From assembly GCF_002844595.1 (NCBI RefSeq), contig NZ_PJNW01000016.1, positions 242,193-306,192 on the forward strand: DNA of 64,000 nucleotides, written 5' to 3'. Source of the stretch: Pleomorphomonas diazotrophica (lineage in GTDB: Bacteria > Pseudomonadota > Alphaproteobacteria > Rhizobiales > Pleomorphomonadaceae). How positions within the stretch are numbered: the first letter of the stretch is position 1; each line of letters begins with the position of its first letter. Below the pieces are notes generated by a model that did not search any database, was not told the DNA's origin, and worked only from the letters and a program-made list of their open reading frames with translations. Position numbers and translations under genes: made by a program. Below, in pieces: positions 63,137 through 64,000 of the stretch.

Positions 63137-64000
63137 ATGACCGCGAACCCGCTGAGCGACATTTCCACCTGGCGCTTTCGTGCCTCCGGCCTGCGCGGCA
63201 TTCCATCGATCTGCTCGGCCCATCCGGTGGTGATCGAGGCGGCCATGCGGCACGCCGGCCGCCTCGGCCTGCCGGTGCTGATCGAAGCCACCTGCAACCA
63301 GGTCAACCAGGACGGCGGCTACACCGGCATGACGCCTGGGGACTTCCGCGACTTCGTCGAGGTGATCGCCAAGCGCCTCGGCTTCCCCTTCGAGCGCGTC
63401 ATCCTCGGCGGTGACCACCTCGGCCCCAACCCCTGGAAGAAGCTGCCGGCAACCGAGGCCATGGACAAGGCCAAGGTGATGATCGACGCCTTCGCGAAGG
63501 CCGGCTTCACCAAGCTCCACTTGGACACCTCGATGGGTTGCGCCGGCGAGCCGGTGGCGCTCTCCGATGCGCTGACCGCCGAGCGGGCGGCTTCGCTTGC
63601 CGCCGTCGCCGAGGCGGCGACCCGGGATGCCGCCATCAGGCCAGTCTACATCGTCGGCACCGAGGTACCGATCCCCGGCGGCGCCATGGAAGAGATCGAG
63701 GAGCTGGAGGTCACCAGGCCCGAGGCGGCGCGCGAGACCATCGCCGTCCATCGCGAGGCCTTCGCCAAGGCCGGCATCGCCCAAGCCTTCGAGCGCGCCG
63801 TCGGCGCCGTGGTGCAGCCGGGCGTCGAGTTCGGCAATCACAACGTCGTCGCCTTCGATGCTGGCAAGGCCGCCTCACTCTCCGCCGTGCTGTCCGACCT
63901 CAAGGGCTTCGTCTTCGAGGCGCATTCCACCGACTACCAGACGCCGGAGGCGCTGAAGGCGCTCATCGACAATGGCTTTTCCATCCTGAAGGTCGGCCCG
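63137..64000 (+). CDS. GatZ/KbaZ-family protein, paralogue 2, cut at right edge
   Basis: 288 codons are visible before the window ends. SGLRGIPSICSAHPVVIEAA, LIEATCNQVNQDGGYTGMTP, VILGGDHLGPNPWKKLPATE, KLHLDTSMGCAGEPVALSD and FEAHSTDYQTPEALKALID align throughout with the paralogue at 50479-51741. The shared Asp/His pattern (GGDHLGP, HLDTSM, EVPIPGG) is compatible with a metal-dependent epimerase or aldolase-partner role. It starts three bases after the kinase gene, forming a kinase-epimerase unit. About 130 residues should lie beyond the edge. Confidence 0.88.
   Translation, partial: MTANPLSDISTWRFRASGLRGIPSICSAHPVVIEAAMRHAGRLGLPVLIEATCNQVNQDGGYTGMTPGDFRDFVEVIAKRLGFPFERVILGGDHLGPNPWKKLPATEAMDKAKVMIDAFAKAGFTKLHLDTSMGCAGEPVALSDALTAERAASLAAVAEAATRDAAIRPVYIVGTEVPIPGGAMEEIEELEVTRPEAARETIAVHREAFAKAGIAQAFERAVGAVVQPGVEFGNHNVVAFDAGKAASLSAVLSDLKGFVFEAHSTDYQTPEALKALIDNGFSILKVGP

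Noticed and set aside
62426..63841. Long minus-strand frame opposite kinase and GatZ genes
   Set aside because: It spans two well-supported coupled genes on the other strand and has no recognisable product.

Overview
The window looks like chromosomal DNA of a high-GC alphaproteobacterium, most likely of the order Hyphomicrobiales. The signs are an adjacent divK-pleD pair, a full CtrA-type box (TTAA-N7-TTAA), and a tRNA-His with A73 and no encoded G-1, which is typical of this class. Many ABC importers of the kind used by soil and plant-associated rhizobial relatives point the same way. A Pleomorphomonas-like genus is a guess only. I see no prophage, insertion sequence, CRISPR array or plasmid signature.

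Layout. 1-4.3 kb: start of a DmpA/P1-type peptidase, an intergenic repeat, pleD and divK, a DUF3572 gene, and a dinB gene that appears frameshifted. 4.3-7.4 kb: an Lrp-type regulator divergent from an arginase/ornithine cyclodeaminase pair, then a membrane-anchored protein of unknown function. 7.4-11.7 kb: a Cache chemoreceptor, tRNA-His, two tandem near-identical secreted proteins with three YDPAEGEFV repeats each, and tRNA-Arg(CCG). 11.7-16.2 kb: small regulator/enzyme sets (LysR with a YdhR-like gene, VOC protein with TetR, Rrf2, threonine aldolase). 16.6-19.4 kb: two adjacent PLP fold-type-II enzymes behind a leader with two hairpins. 19.6-23.6 kb: a three-gene NAD(P)-linked [FeFe]-hydrogenase operon. 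24-28.2 kb: a small membrane protein, a chemoreceptor ending in a PilZ domain, and chrA. 28.5-32.5 kb: an ECF sigma factor, putative anti-sigma factor, CnrX/CpxP-like sensor, and DUF1800 and DUF1501 proteins.

From 32.5 kb to the right edge almost everything is solute uptake and catabolism, in four ABC modules. (1) 32.5-40.3 kb, minus strand: a ribose/fructose-type importer with a phosphotriesterase-like hydrolase, a glutamine-amidotransferase-like protein, a PfkB kinase, a BtpA/SgcQ barrel and an M20 carbamoylase-type hydrolase, next to an XRE-cupin regulator. (2) 41.4-47.7 kb, plus strand: a FadR-type regulator, a trans-sulfuration-type PLP enzyme and a maltose-type (CUT1) importer. (3) 47.9-58.2 kb: a ribose-type importer with a medium-chain dehydrogenase and a GatZ/KbaZ protein, divergent from an FGGY kinase, a GatD-like dehydrogenase and a SorC-type regulator. 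(4) 58.7-64 kb: a second ribose-type importer with a PfkB kinase and a second GatZ/KbaZ protein cut by the window edge.

Modules 3 and 4 together look like PTS-independent polyol/tagatose catabolism: import, dehydrogenation and phosphorylation in either order, then GatZ acting on tagatose 6-phosphate. All four binding-protein genes are followed at once by a strong hairpin, a common way to keep binding-protein mRNA in excess. The strongest candidates for something undescribed are the tandem YDPAEGEFV secreted proteins with their shared palindrome, the PTE/BtpA/M20 transporter operon, and the PLP-lyase/CUT1 module.
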